Positions 52,623-64,000 of a DNA stretch of 64,000 nucleotides are shown here, piece after piece; the first letter of the stretch is position 1, and each line of letters begins with the position of its first letter. Origin of the DNA: Onchocerca lupi. Its lineage: Eukaryota > Nematoda > Chromadorea > Rhabditida > Onchocercidae. The notes beneath the pieces are model-generated. The model searched no databases and had not been told where the DNA came from. It saw only the letters and a list, made by a program, of their open reading frames with translations. The DNA lies in contig JAOVVO010000399.1 in assembly GCA_028564675.1 (NCBI GenBank), positions 1 through 64,000 on the forward strand. The letters are read 5' to 3'. The position numbers and the translations under genes are program-made.

Positions 52623-53873
52623 TTATTTTCTACTATGAGAAGTAGTGAGCCGTGCTTTGCGCTTCAGCGATTCAATATAAGACATCATCTTTAAAGCTGG
52701 ACCGAACGGCATTTCCAAATGCCGCATCAACAGCTCAGTTGTTAGCAACATTAAAGCTTTGCCATCAATTTGCTAAAATAAAATTAACTAAATCACCCTC
52801 TTTTTAATGTAATTACGAAATCATGTCACTACACTTTCTCCAAAAATAAATGCATCGCAATTAAATGATAACAACTTGTTGAGTTCCTTCACTTCATTAG
52901 ATAAAGTGAAGAAAAAAGAGAAGGGACTCAATAATTTTTTAAAGATAAAGAATTAAATAAATATGTATCGCGAATATCTCTTATGTGGATTTAAAAAAAA
53001 TCAAATAAAAATTATAAATAAAAAAGTCGGAAATACATTCTCAAATATTACAACTTAATCTTACAAGAAAAGAAAAAAGTTGTTTACGTTTTGCAAAAAT
53101 TTTTCTGCAATACTTGCATCAAACATATTTTCAATTTCATTTTCAACACGTTGCATGGACCATTCTGCTAAATCCGAATACTGATGACCTAAAAAATAAA
53201 AATATATTCATGATATTTTCAAAAATTGCGCATAAAACTTTACGAATAACTCAGCGAATGAACTCCAATTTTCAAGATGAGGGACGAACAGAATAAACAT
53301 ATGATTTAAACCGAAAATAATGATAGAATTTCGCCTCGTAAATTTAAAAGACTAATGTGTGAAAATTTTAGAAACCTTCGTAATCTTCAGAATCATCGCT
53401 CTCGGTACTGTATTTCAACATACAACCACCTAAAAAATGAAATCTTTGAATTCCAAATTAAAAGATAAATTCAAAAGTAGTCAGATCATACATTTTCTAT
53501 CCAAAACAGAGATATCAAGGATACACTGACCTGCGGTAGTACTCACAACTCCATCATCACTGGGACAAGAACATAATGAACAACAGATCGGTTCTTCCGT
53601 CAAAAAATTGTGACACACATTTAATTTCGAAATAAAAGCATGCAAGTAATCCCATGCGGAGGCAAGAGTTTTCACTGCCGGTATAGCGCGCACGTGTGTC
53701 ACTTCATGAATTTCGGCTGAAAATTAAACAGCATAGGATAGGGAGAAAAAAAAAAGGCATGGATAACCATAACGATTTGTTGCAATGTTTAATAAGCGAT
53801 TCTCAAATTCTCCAGCCCCAGGAAGTTCTGATCTCAAAAATGAGATCACTGGCAGCTGAATATAGACCTGTAG

Positions 53874-53921
<48 letters not shown>

Positions 53922-56900
53922 GACACTTATCTAATATGTCCCATTTAATTTTGTCACGCGTTTTTAATTTATTCGAAAAAAAATTCTCTTTTTTTTTTCT
54001 CTCTTCGATTCATTTGAAGAGCGCCAGGAATGTGGTTTCGATAAAACCAGAAAGTTACGAATGGACAAAATCCTATACCTAATATTCAGAATAGAATCAC
54101 AATATAGAAAGTTATAAAAAATTCACTAGATCTTGATCAACCTTACCAGTAATAGATAAAATTCTTACAGGTCCAGGATCGATTTTTTTAAACACAAAAG
54201 AGGGATCAATAGCGCAATTTACGATTTGTTGCAATGTTTCCCTTAAAATGTGATGCAAAGTACCAGGTCCGAACTTCTCCGGCAATTTATGAACAAGTGA
54301 AGCACTTAGAACGGGCGCACATCGACAACCTCGATTTAAATAAACAACCACTAAAAAACTTTAAATTTACAAAGTTTAAAAAAAAAAATGAATGGTTCCC
54401 AAATTTCATAAGAGGTTTGCATTATAATGCATAAAATTTTTTACATAATTAAAGGAAAAATTTTAACTTTTATGAACTTCTGGCCGCACATCAGTCGTTG
54501 TGAGAACAATATCTGGAGCATTAAGTGTGTTTTGAGCACCATCTAGAGAGGAAACTGTCTAAAAATATCTTTGCGTCAATGCACGCAGTAAAATTAAGGA
54601 AATTAATCAAAGAAAACAAGAAACCAAGCTTTTAAAATTACTTTTCGAGACTGCCAGATAACTGGGCCTTCCGGAAGAACTGGTGATGGTACTGTTTTTC
54701 GTGCACGAGGTTCTGGAAAGAAGCATTGTTCTCATAAAATTAATATGTAAATATAATCAGTAATATACTAGAAGTTTTGGGAAATATTCAAAATAAAATT
54801 TTATGGATTTACCGATACGATCATCTAGAGTAGCAACTCCATCTACTCCACTGGTTATTGCCTGTTGGTCCAGTGCACTGCTAGCAGAATTTGCCTCCGT
54901 CGTGTATGTTTGTTTAGCGACCTAAAAAAAATTCCACCGTTTCAGATACTAATTTTTATTAGAAGAAACTATAATACTGCACAGAAAATGTCTTTAATAA
55001 GTACCTTTCTAATCTAGTTCAGCAAAATATCAGATATAATTCGAAACAAATCAATTAAAATACAAACAAAAAACTATTTGTTCCGAATACGTACTTGCTC
55101 AATTATATCAAGCAAATGAGATGAGCAAGAAGCATCTGAAGTGTTACGATGAGGATTAGGGACTGAAAAAGTTCGTTTCCGCTTTCGATTTCGTCTTCGC
55201 TGAGAACCATTCTTGGTATTGGCTGATTTTCTTTCGAGTATTTTCGCTGAAATTTATAAAATCTCTTTAAGATGAACTGCACTGAGCTATATAAAGTAAA
55301 TTTTTGATTGCTTCAAATATTTTGTATGATATGGGCTAATCAGTTAAATGCAATTCAGAACTAAATAGAAACTTTAACAATAATTAGAGACTGAGAAAGT
55401 GAAAGAAACATACATTTCCGCAAAGCAGTAATCTTCGGAATTTTTGGTGAAATATTTTTTTGTATCGTCCGTTGCAAAACTTTCCCTAAAAAGTGATTAA
55501 ATTGAACAATAAGTAATGATATTCTTAAATACGAATAAAAAAATAACTCTATAGACAACATTACAGTTCAGTTACTGCTTTATCTATGGCACAAGAATTC
55601 ATCAATTCATACTAACACTTATATCAACAGTAACTAATGCAATGCAACGGTTTCTTCAAATTCTTTTGTTTTTTTTTGAAATTTTAAAAAGTTTCAACAA
55701 AAAACAAAGATAATAATAAGTGGTTCTATAAACAATATATGAATACACTGCTCTACTTTCTAATAATAAAAATCAAAAATACCTTTTACATGATTCGGTG
55801 GCTGCACTTCAAGACCACATTTGGCAGCCCAACCAACTGGGAAAATGAAACGACTGTCATAGCGTTCTCTACTATCATAAGCTTTATTCCAGCCATCATA
55901 ACTGATTGTTAAATAATCGCCTTTTATATCAACCACAGTTGCTGGACATGGCCGACCGTTGAAATTTTTGCGATCAATTGCCTCACATTTCATGCCTATT
56001 TGAAATTTATTCCTCCTTGGATGATATTTGAATGGAATCTGCAATCATTTTTTAACAATTCATAACTATTAATGAGTTAGTGATAGTATGACTGATCAAA
56101 ACGGAAAGAACTCGAACAATAAATACTGGAACAATTTAAACTGATGAAAAAATGAGAAGAATCAAGTTTTTAAAGTCCAGACAATAAATAAATACTGGTT
56201 TGAAAGATTCTGAAGATGCTGTTGGAATGCTACCGTCTGCCGCAGGTTTCAGCTGATTTTCGATGAATTTATGAAATGAAGCTAAATTATACATGAAACC
56301 AAATGGAGGCTGCAAAACTAAGCCATTTCTTTCGCAATCTCTGAAATAAATTACAAATTGGCATATATCTGTTAGTAACCAAAGTAAAAGCCATAGATCT
56401 AGTTCCTTTTTTTTATGACAGTTTTTCTGAAGTGCATCATCCCTCAAACTTAATCAATATATGTCGTTTTTTTTTTCTTTTTTTTTTTTTTTTTTTCAAA
56501 GTAGATCAGAATATCTCTTCTGTCATAATTTCCTCCATTTTACTTTCTAGAAAAAAACTTGATCCAATTCATTTCACAAACCTTATGTTTTCATAAAAAT
56601 AAAAGAATTATTTACAAAAAATGAACTGAATAAAGAAATGTCCTACCCAACCGGTTTGATTCGTTCGTCATCACATATAAGCCAATGATCATTACTTCCA
56701 TCTTCACCATCAAGTCGAAGGCATACCCAAAATGAATGAATCGCAACAACTGTCGCCAAACACTGCACCTCTTTACCTTTAATTTCGGTTATAATTATAG
56801 GCATCATCAAATAGATCTTCAATGATCCGACTTTACAATTAATTTTTTATTGTACTTCCGAATTTCGCCAAACTCCTTACTAACTTATGCTTCGAGTAAT

Positions 56901-58123
56901 AGAAAGAAATCTGTTTATAAAGCAATCCTTTGGAAAAGACGATGCAGAAACAAACACGAAGGTAAATTTCAATCTTTAAAAAATGTAAATGAAAAATAAG
57001 GTGTTACCTCTTGGATCTGGCACTTCCACCTTCTTGCCAACAATGAATTTATTTATCGGTGGTACAGGATCTTGATAAAAGCAATCTTCTGGTGCTGCAA
57101 TGGTTCCGGTTTTCTCCAGATATTCTTGCCACGAGAATGCAATATTTGTCACATTTTTTGATCCAGTTTCCTAAAAGATGCTTCTATATTTCAACTTTCA
57201 TAATCTGCGAATTTAATATGCAAAGTAGTATTTGAAATAAAAATTCGAAACTTCATCGTGGCATACTTTTTGAAGTGGCTGCACAACAAAAATATCTTTC
57301 TCATCATCACTCTTTGCGAGCTTTTGAGAATTTAGCGGCGAATTATCCATAGCATCCTCATTCTGTAAGATTTTTTAAACAATTAATTTAAGAATCCCAA
57401 GAACTTGGAGTTTTAAGGAAATTATAAATTTCGCTATTCTTAATTTCCTTAAGATGATAAACTTTATTTCACATTTTAGTGTGTTCGCATTATTTCTCCT
57501 CCTGCACTTGTGATGAACAAGTTTAAAATATTTGAAGAAAAAAAATCCATAATATATATCAAACAGATCTCCCATGAAAAATATCAGCGTTAAACTATCA
57601 AATAACTTTCCAATTTTTAATAACTTCATTAATTACACTGTATTCAAACAATTATTACCAAACTATTTTTGAATGACAAGTCCAAAATAACATGATTTTT
57701 CCACCTAACATGTTAAAATAACTAAATAATTGTATGATAATATAATGAAATCACGAATGTTAGAACATTTAAAAAAATAATCATACTCATGAGAGTGTAA
57801 TGAGTTCTCGTAATTATCGAACTTAATATCACTAACGAAAACGTAGTGGTCAAATTATCATGATCAAAATATAATCGCAATTCCTATCATTACATAATTA
57901 CCATAATTTTTATCATTAATGAAGGGCAAAACCGAACCACTATATTAATAATAGAGGAAATTGTAATAATATCTCTGACAGTAAGTAAACGTACAGCTGA
58001 TGAGAAGGGTGACTCAGTGTGTTTGTCATCAGAGATCACCAGCCTCTGCTCATCTTCCACATCTTCATCTTTTTCCGTAATAAATATTTCTAGTTTGTTG
58101 TCTTCTCGGATTAATTCTTCCAT
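52623..58123 (-). CDS. Polycomb-group SCM-like protein: 2 MBT repeats, SLED, SAM (702 aa)
   Basis: Matches the layout of Sex comb on midleg (SCM), a methyl-lysine reader that links Polycomb complexes. Exons (minus): 58123-57995, 57362-57267, 57170-57008, 56776-56647, 56340-56196, 56038-55783, 55485-55414, 55246-55095, 54921-54813, 54712-54642, 54558-54468, 54350-54147, 53716-53531, 53429-53376, 53188-53088, 52772-52623; 2109 nt, all phases agree. MBT1 about 87-191 (FSWQEYLEKTGTIAAPEDCF). MBT2 about 192-305 (FQIGMKCEAIDRKN, YDGWNKAYD, FPVGWAAKCG); its cage residues D, N, Y, W and Y are kept. MBT1 lacks a clear cage. Basic nuclear-localization cluster 347-355. SLED about 472-600 (LPEKFGPGTLHHILRE). 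SAM about 620-697 (QIDGKALMLLTTELLMRHLE). No N-terminal zinc finger is visible, unlike fly SCM. The exon 4 acceptor (TTAAAG) is weak. Acts in the nucleus by inference. Confidence 0.93.
53879..53918. repeat. 40-nt poly(A) run in an SCM-like intron
   Basis: Homopolymer in the intron between the two SLED exons. It reads as poly(U) in the minus-strand transcript. The length may be an assembly estimate. Confidence 0.9.
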
Positions 58124-58762
58124 TCAGAAATCCTTATCAAGGCCCCGAATCCTTAAATAAATGTGTATTCATAATTCTAGGCAACTCATCTACCCCCTGA
58201 TATCCGGGATAATTCACTAATTACTCCGGATTCCCAACATTACCCAAACTCCACGTACCCAACCTAAAAAAGATGCACGTACACGTAAAAATCTATCCCG
58301 GCATGGAAAATATGTACAATGACAACCCAAATATAGTTCAGCTTCGCTTGCCCGTATACGTCACGTGTTTTCTCTAATCCATCTTACGATATTTCTATTT
58401 ATTGCTTGGATGGCTAGTTCCTGAGGAATGAATTGATATTATTCGTAGAATCTGGAACCTCCCAAAGTATCCTGAATGCGAGCAGGGAAAGATGCAAAAT
58501 ACAGAATAGATGCTGAAACACTGATAATATCCGATGAAAAAATACGGAGCACACAGCAAATCGTAAACCATTATTATAATGTAGAAATCGTTTGTCGGTC
58601 GAGTAACTTCAGAGTTAAACCCCAATTGGGTTTTTATAATAAATGGCTGTTATTTGCATTATATGCCAAATAAAACAAATAAAAAATAAAAAACGAAAAT
58701 CAGAATCACTGTTTAATAAAGTGAATTTACTGACCGGCAAATTTCTGACTAACTTCTCTGAA
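58124..58762. promoter_or_regulatory. Divergent promoter region of the SCM-like and pseudophosphatase genes
   Basis: The two start codons face apart across about 640 bp. The segment 58180-58380 is GC-richer than its surroundings and contains TACGTCACGTG (58357-58367), a CRE-like TACGTCA overlapping a palindromic CACGTG E-box, plus CACGTACACGTA at about 58275-58286. No TATA box is evident. Shared control is inferred from position only. Confidence 0.45.
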
Positions 58763-59704
58763 ATGGGTAATTATAAGCAGTTGCATCTCAATTCATCTAT
58801 TTATTTATTACTATTTATTACTTTTTATTTATTTATTATTATTTATTACTTTCCTTTCATGATACTTTTTGGTTCAAATGTCGAGTTCAAATTTCTGTTC
58901 CAATCCGAAATATCTCAACCCTACTCTATAAACATTCACGGAACGAAATATCATATATTGTCACAAATTGGAGATTTTAAAAACATTAACAATTTATAAG
59001 ACATTTGTGGGAGACCAAGCGGAGAAAAAAATCCATCTCTTACATAACTCTCTTTTTTCCAGCTCCAATTCCTGGTTTTTTACAGCTAAAACGTATTAGC
59101 TTTTGCATTTGTGTGGTTTGCATGCGAAGAATATAGTTCTACTCCAGTGCATGTTGCATGTCTTTCTTACATTCATTATCTATCCCTCAAATGAATAATT
59201 GTTCCATTTCAGCAGAACCAATTCCGAAATACAAAGATTTCTCACAAAAAGAAATTGAAAAATTTATTGTCGACATATATTTTATGTCTTTTATACATCG
59301 AATACCTCTTAAACGATGGATCAATAAAGAAGATATGATCGCGGTATATTGTCTCCTCATTCAGCTTTATATTATTTGTCAAATAGTTTCCAATTCTATT
59401 ATTGATCTTTCGATTATCAAAAACAACCTAATTTTATTGGTAGAAATACAAAGTTCAGTTGAAATTTCTTGACTTCGTTACTCGAAATCGTTAATCTTTT
59501 ATTAATTCCCATTATAGTTGTTATATAGTGCTATGGAAGCCATCTTGCTTTACGATGAGTTATATATTACTACAGCATGTTGGTCGAAGTATAATGATTT
59601 GATGACCATCGGTAGTCTATACGGTGATCTGAAAATGTTGGTATCGATATTTAATTGTGATCGTTGGCCACCAAATACATGTTTTATTTTTCTCGGTGAA
59701 TTCT

Positions 59705-59754
<50 letters not shown>

Positions 59755-62700
59755 AAAATTCTTGCTATTCATTCCATCAAATTTTGCTTCAATTTAAATT
59801 TAAACCATTTTTGATAACATCTCAAAAAACTCTGCAAATAGTTATATGGAGTCATAGTTGTAGTGGTATATTCCAGAGTGCTATCATTGCCAATGACCCT
59901 ATGCAGAGTGAAAAACAATGATGTCGAAAATAAGCCAAATTTTATTATAACGAGATGAAAATAAGCAGAATAATTCGAAGAAATCTAAATATGTTACTAA
60001 AGTAGATTCAATTTAGCGTCTAACATGAAGATTCATGAATGCTCGAAATCTGATTCTTTTTTGACAGGTGATTATTTGGCACCAGATGGGAGATATCGTT
60101 ATGATGCATTATTGTTTCTTCTTGCTTTGAAAATACGCTTCCCGAAGCATATTGTACTATTAAGAGGTCATAGTGAAACAAGCGAAATGTGTGCGATAAC
60201 CAAGTTTGATTTGTTTGTAAGTTTTGCTTTAAATTGCGTCTGTCAATACATTTGCTTAAAAAGTTTCAGAATAACACAGTTTTGAACGAGCTTGATCATA
60301 TTTAAAGTTTATTATCAATCCTTCGTACGCTGATTTCTGACTGACTCTTTACTATGAAGCAACATTTATCATGATGGTTTCAGTTTATGACACTTTTTAT
60401 CAAGATAGTTTATAACCACTGGTCACATTTTCTCCATATTTAATTAATGCTTTTTTTTAAATGAAATTTTTATAACTTACTTCTCATCTCACTCGATGAA
60501 ACGAGATTTAGTTTTTCATATTTAGTGTGCCGACAATGAATTATTCAGAGCATTTCAAATGCTTTTCAACTTTCTACCTTTGGTTGCTCAGGCGGGCCGT
60601 ATGTTTCAAATCAGCTATCGTTGAGACCTTTGAGTGAGATAGGATTTCTCTTGAAATTCTTATTAGAAATTTCTTTATATTTTCAGAAAGTAAATATACA
60701 AATAAGAATCCTATCTTTTTTATTAGTGAATGAGTTAAAAAAAAAAAAGAAGAATCAAGCGGAAAGTTAACCGGGTATGCTTAGCATATATTAGTTTTGT
60801 TTAGCAATTGCAATATAATTAACTTTTTATTAAACAAACTTCGTTGAGCAAAAATGGGGAGAGGCCTTGAATGGGAATGGACAGAGCGTGTAATTGGTAG
60901 TGACAATGGGTTTTTGCTTCTTAAATTTTTAAATCTTAAATCCTTTAAATTTCATTGTCTTTTTGAAGAAATAAATGTTAATTTTCGAATTTTTGGTATT
61001 CAGCCTTTCTATGTCTTCATAGTGGTGTATCACCTTATATGACATCGTCAATCCCGTTAAAAGCTTTACCAAAACCACTTGGACGGAGTAAAATGTTGGC
61101 AACTCAGAAAGCTATGATAACTGATATTCTTTATGGTACACCTGATGACACACTTATTAGGTAAATATTGCAAACTCAAATGATCAGTTATCATTTAAAC
61201 CTCCTTAAACATGTTTCCTTCTTCTTTATTTTTTTATTTTTTTTTTTGCTGATAAGCTTCTAGTTAATTAGTAAGGATTAATTTTAGGGAATTTGCACCG
61301 TCAAATGATTATTCCATTGGTTTTCGTTTTAACAAACAAGGTTTGCAAAAAGTATTAATGGCATTCGGTGCCAAAAGATTGATTCGTACCTGCAGGATGA
61401 AAGAAGAAGTAGAATTGTGCTATGACTTCGGCGATGATCCCATATGTTTATCATTCATCACTGCATTAAATATTGAGGAGAAAAGCGAAATGCATCGCTT
61501 GGATGAACCTTTGAATAGCGGTAAGTGATAGAATTTATAAACTTAAAGCTTACAGTGTGAAATGAATGATAGAAGACTATTAAGGATATAAATAGATGCC
61601 AAAATTTTTTTAAACTAATTATTATCAGCTGCATAACTTTTTCGATAGTACGATTTTTATTGCTTAGACAGTAGCGATCAAAATTATTTTGGCGAGATGA
61701 TCAATGAATTTTGCTCAGCTTCTGTTTCTTTATTCATTCAACTTCTTATTAACTTATTTAAACTTATTTTTCATTGTTACTTTATTTAAGCATATATCAT
61801 TTTTCTGCTACCTGATGGATACATATATGATTGTAAAGTATTTAACGATGAAATGACACCAGAAAAGATTCGAATGGTTTATAACAGAATCCTTCCGCAC
61901 ATATTAAGAAGCTCATATATCTGCCGTCCATTGGCCCATCCTTCTTGTTTATACGACTTAATTCAGTTGTCAGATTCAACTACTCATTTTCACCGACTAA
62001 TTATTTCTCACCGAGAACTGGCTGATCTAGTCCGTAAATGTAATATCAGTACTGGATTGAACTGGAGAATGGATCTACGACAGTTACAGTATCATTTGGT
62101 GGAACTTTCGCCAGCAATATTGAGTGACAGTCCCTCTGAGCTCAAACCTTTGGACTATGTTATTCCAAATTTAGTAAAATTCTATTCATACTCAGAAATT
62201 TAGCTTTTTAGTCTCATATTATATTATAAAGAGTAGCATCTGTAATCTCTAATTTAATCTAATCATTTAATCATAAAATTTAATTCGTATCCCTCCAGAT
62301 CTTCTCTAGTTCAATGCTATGTATTTTTTTTTTTTTTTTTTTTTTGAAAAAAAACAAAGCTTCTTGACTTTCCGATTATTATTATTATTACTACAAAAAA
62401 AATTCCTATATTTATGTTATAAATCAACGAAATTTCACATTACAGAAAATAATGCAAGGACCATTATGTTCGACGCCTATTCGTCGCTCACAATCAAAAT
62501 TATGGGATGAATTCGATCAACTAGTAAGAATTCATTTTAGAACCTTTAAATGACTCAACTAATCTCAGTGAAATATGTTGCAGAATCGATCACTAGCCTA
62601 TTCCGGCGGAATTACGCATTCTGAACTCGAACTCGAGGTGAGCGTGCATAAGTTCTATTGAGAATTTGAATGTCCAATTAAATAATCCTCCACTCTGCTT

Positions 62701-63436
62701 GGAAAGAATTATTGTTTTTTCTAATCTGACATTTCTTCCTTTTTTTTAAAAAAAAAAAAGATTGATCAGTTAGCAATATGCTTATCAGTTGAAAAATTTA
62801 GTCCGAAGATTCAGAATTTTTTATAATTTATCAACGTATTACATAAAATTTTTAGGATGAAAATTTATTTCGATCATCAGTTCGACCACGGTCTCGTTCA
62901 TTCACATCAGGTTTATTGACCTCTTAAATTAGTTGCTGAAATACCTTATTTATTTACATATTGTTAATCATCTTTCACGAAATACTGAAATTTGGGATTT
63001 TATGATAAATCTTATTTAGTAGATGTATGCCTTTCGGGATTTTAAGAATTTTTTTTTTCCTCGTTATGAATAGGGACATGCAGTAGTGAAATCATAAAAA
63101 TCAACAGAGTATGGACTAATTCAAGATATATTTTTCTCATTTGTATCTTAAAGATTTTGAATTGCTCGAAGCAGAAGAAAAATGATAATTTTAGGAATGG
63201 AGACTGCGACGAGAAATAAAAGAGTTGGTTTTTTTTTTTTTTTTATATTAAAAAATAATGCATTACTTGTCACTTTTCATCTTTTTTTAATCTATTATTT
63301 ATTTTGTGGCATTTTTTCTGAAACAAACCTTTTAAAGAGATCACCTCGATATCGCTCAACTCAAATAAAATCGATAAGAGAAGCTATCCCACTAACACCG
63401 CTTCGGTCATCTTATCAGATTGGAAGAATGAAATGA
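58763..63436 (+). CDS. Catalytically dead PP1-like phosphatase with C-terminal extension (553 aa)
   Basis: PPP-family fold that has lost its active site, so probably a binding or scaffold protein. Exons: 58763-58766, 59213-59343, 59518-59695, 60068-60216, 60526-60598, 61004-61160, 61288-61520, 61791-62173, 62446-62523, 62584-62637, 62856-62910, 63074-63108, 63195-63227, 63338-63436; 1662 nt in frame. PP1 landmarks are recognisable but changed: GDIHG is GSLYG (77-81), GDYVDRG is GDYLAPDG (105-112), RGNHE is RGHSE (137-141), CHGGLSP is CLHSGVSP (182-189), RAH is TCR (265-267), and SAPNYCG is gone. Only Asp106 and His184 of the metal/phosphate ligands remain. Residues about 309-553 form an unrelated helical, then Arg/Ser-rich tail (RPRSRSFTSG, EWRLRREIKELRSPRYRST). 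The 4-nt first exon (ATGG) gives MAEPIPKYKDF. The alternative is an unspliced start at 59158. The 35- and 33-nt exons near the end are less certain. Confidence 0.87.
59707..59753. repeat. 47-nt poly(T) run in a pseudophosphatase intron
   Basis: Begins 11 nt after the end of exon 3 (59695), within the intron that splits the GDY motif. Reads as poly(U) in the transcript. The exact length is unreliable in assemblies. Confidence 0.9.
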
Positions 63437-63482
63437 AACAATGATAGCAACTGACTGCAATTCTAATGAAATAACAAAAAGA

Positions 63483-63488
63483 AATAAA
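63483..63488 (+). terminator. Poly(A) signal of the pseudophosphatase gene
   Basis: AATAAA about 47 nt after the TGA stop, in an A-rich stretch. It is the first good signal downstream and supports 63436 as the real end of the coding region. Confidence 0.55.
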
Positions 63489-63823
63489 AAGAAATTATGA
63501 ATAATATTTCTAAATACATGAATCTTTACTTTTTGCTTTTTTGAAATGTGCTATGTTCTATCATCACAATCTATTTGGGATAGCCAAAAAGCAAATCTTT
63601 TGTGTACGCTATGTAAATAGTAATTTTTAGATTCTACCCATAATTTGTATCATTAATTTGAGCAATGGAAATGATAAAAAGGATGTAGCCAGTGAATATT
63701 TCAAAGAAAAGCAGTGACACTTGGCTAGTAGAAGGAATGCAATTCCCTAATCGAATCAAGCAAAGAAAATGACAAAACTTAACTGTATAATGGTACTGTG
63801 CATATGTGTTTTTTCTCGTTCAG

Positions 63824-64000
63824 ATCGGGTATGCGACGTTTGAGTATTGTCGACCGAGTTTCGAAATATTGAGTGTCAAGAAGTCGATAATCATCGGTAA
63901 TTATCTGAGATTAAAAAAGGTCGATTTTCATTCAAGGTTCAGATACGCGGAATCTGAGTATTTTCGGGAATTGCATTTTTTTGACTATAGTAATGTAACA
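63824..64000 (+). CDS. Possible exon of a further gene, cut by the window edge
   Basis: Not recognised. A strong acceptor (TTTTTTCTCGTTCAG) ends at 63823. After it one frame stays open to the end of the window (59 codons; begins IGYATFEYCRPSFEILSVKK, later RFRYAESEYFRELHFFDYSN), and the base composition is less AT-rich than the flank. A GTAATT donor at about 63897 would shorten it. Alternatively it is a trans-spliced 5' end with the ATG at 63831, although that frame closes after 13 codons. It lies 340 bp downstream of the pseudophosphatase poly(A) signal, on the same strand. Confidence 0.3.
   Translation, partial: MGYATFEYCRPSFEILSVKKSIIIGNYLRLKKVDFHSRFRYAESEYFRELHFFDYSNVT

Noticed and set aside
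53735..53880. Candidate extra exon in the SLED region of the SCM-like gene
   Set aside because: The exons ending at 54147 and starting at 53716 join in phase and give a continuous SLED domain. The sequence between them adds nothing and borders the 40-nt homopolymer.
58643..58999. 118-codon plus-strand open frame upstream of the pseudophosphatase
   Set aside because: Dominated by TTTA/TTAT simple sequence, and it overlaps the proposed first intron. No similarity to phosphatase N-termini.
1..64000. tRNA, rRNA and CRISPR arrays
   Set aside because: Read by eye on both strands; no convincing tRNA T-arm/acceptor combination, no rRNA segment and no regularly spaced repeats. A covariance-model scan would be decisive.

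Overview
The window looks like nuclear DNA of a parasitic nematode, most likely a filarial or other spirurid. It is very AT-rich. Genes are split into many small exons with TTTNAG-type acceptors. A perfect copy of the 22-nt nematode spliced leader SL1 is present at 38774-38795, and the proteins are metazoan with nematode-like divergence. There are no bacterial operons and no CRISPR array. The genes below were assembled by hand from splice sites, intron phase and family motifs; each exon chain stays in frame from start to stop.

Left part (1-15.9 kb): a doubtful, frame-broken coding patch near 0.7-1.0 kb. Then a 13-exon minus-strand gene (2232-9071) for a 499-residue secreted Cys-rich protein of the uncharacterized DUF7042-DUF7045 family, with two GC-AG introns. 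From 11.5 to 13.4 kb lies a transposon graveyard: a decayed Helitron-type N-terminal repeat ORF, copies of a dispersed repeat, and two adjacent long palindromes.

Middle (15.9-46.4 kb): the NK6-class homeobox gene cog-1 (minus strand, 8 exons, 367 residues, complete homeodomain plus an eh1-like repressor motif) occupies 15.9-26.5 kb and contains a 5.1-kb intron. Upstream of it is about 20 kb without a convincing gene. That stretch holds microsatellites, a G-rich block, one conserved-looking short ORF (37495-37695), the isolated SL1 copy and some GC-richer patches that may be decayed exons.

Right part (46.4-64 kb): a 7-exon minus-strand gene for an unrecognised helical protein (46392-49549). 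Next is a 16-exon minus-strand gene for a Polycomb-group SCM-like protein (2 MBT repeats, SLED, SAM; 702 residues). It is head-to-head, across about 640 bp, with a 14-exon plus-strand gene for a catalytically dead PP1-like phosphatase (553 residues). A possible exon of a further plus-strand gene runs off the right edge.

Two genes encode probable transcriptional repressors: cog-1 (Groucho-recruiting homeodomain) and the SCM-like chromatin reader. Nothing in the sequence shows that the genes act together; only the SCM/pseudophosphatase pair shares an obvious regulatory region.
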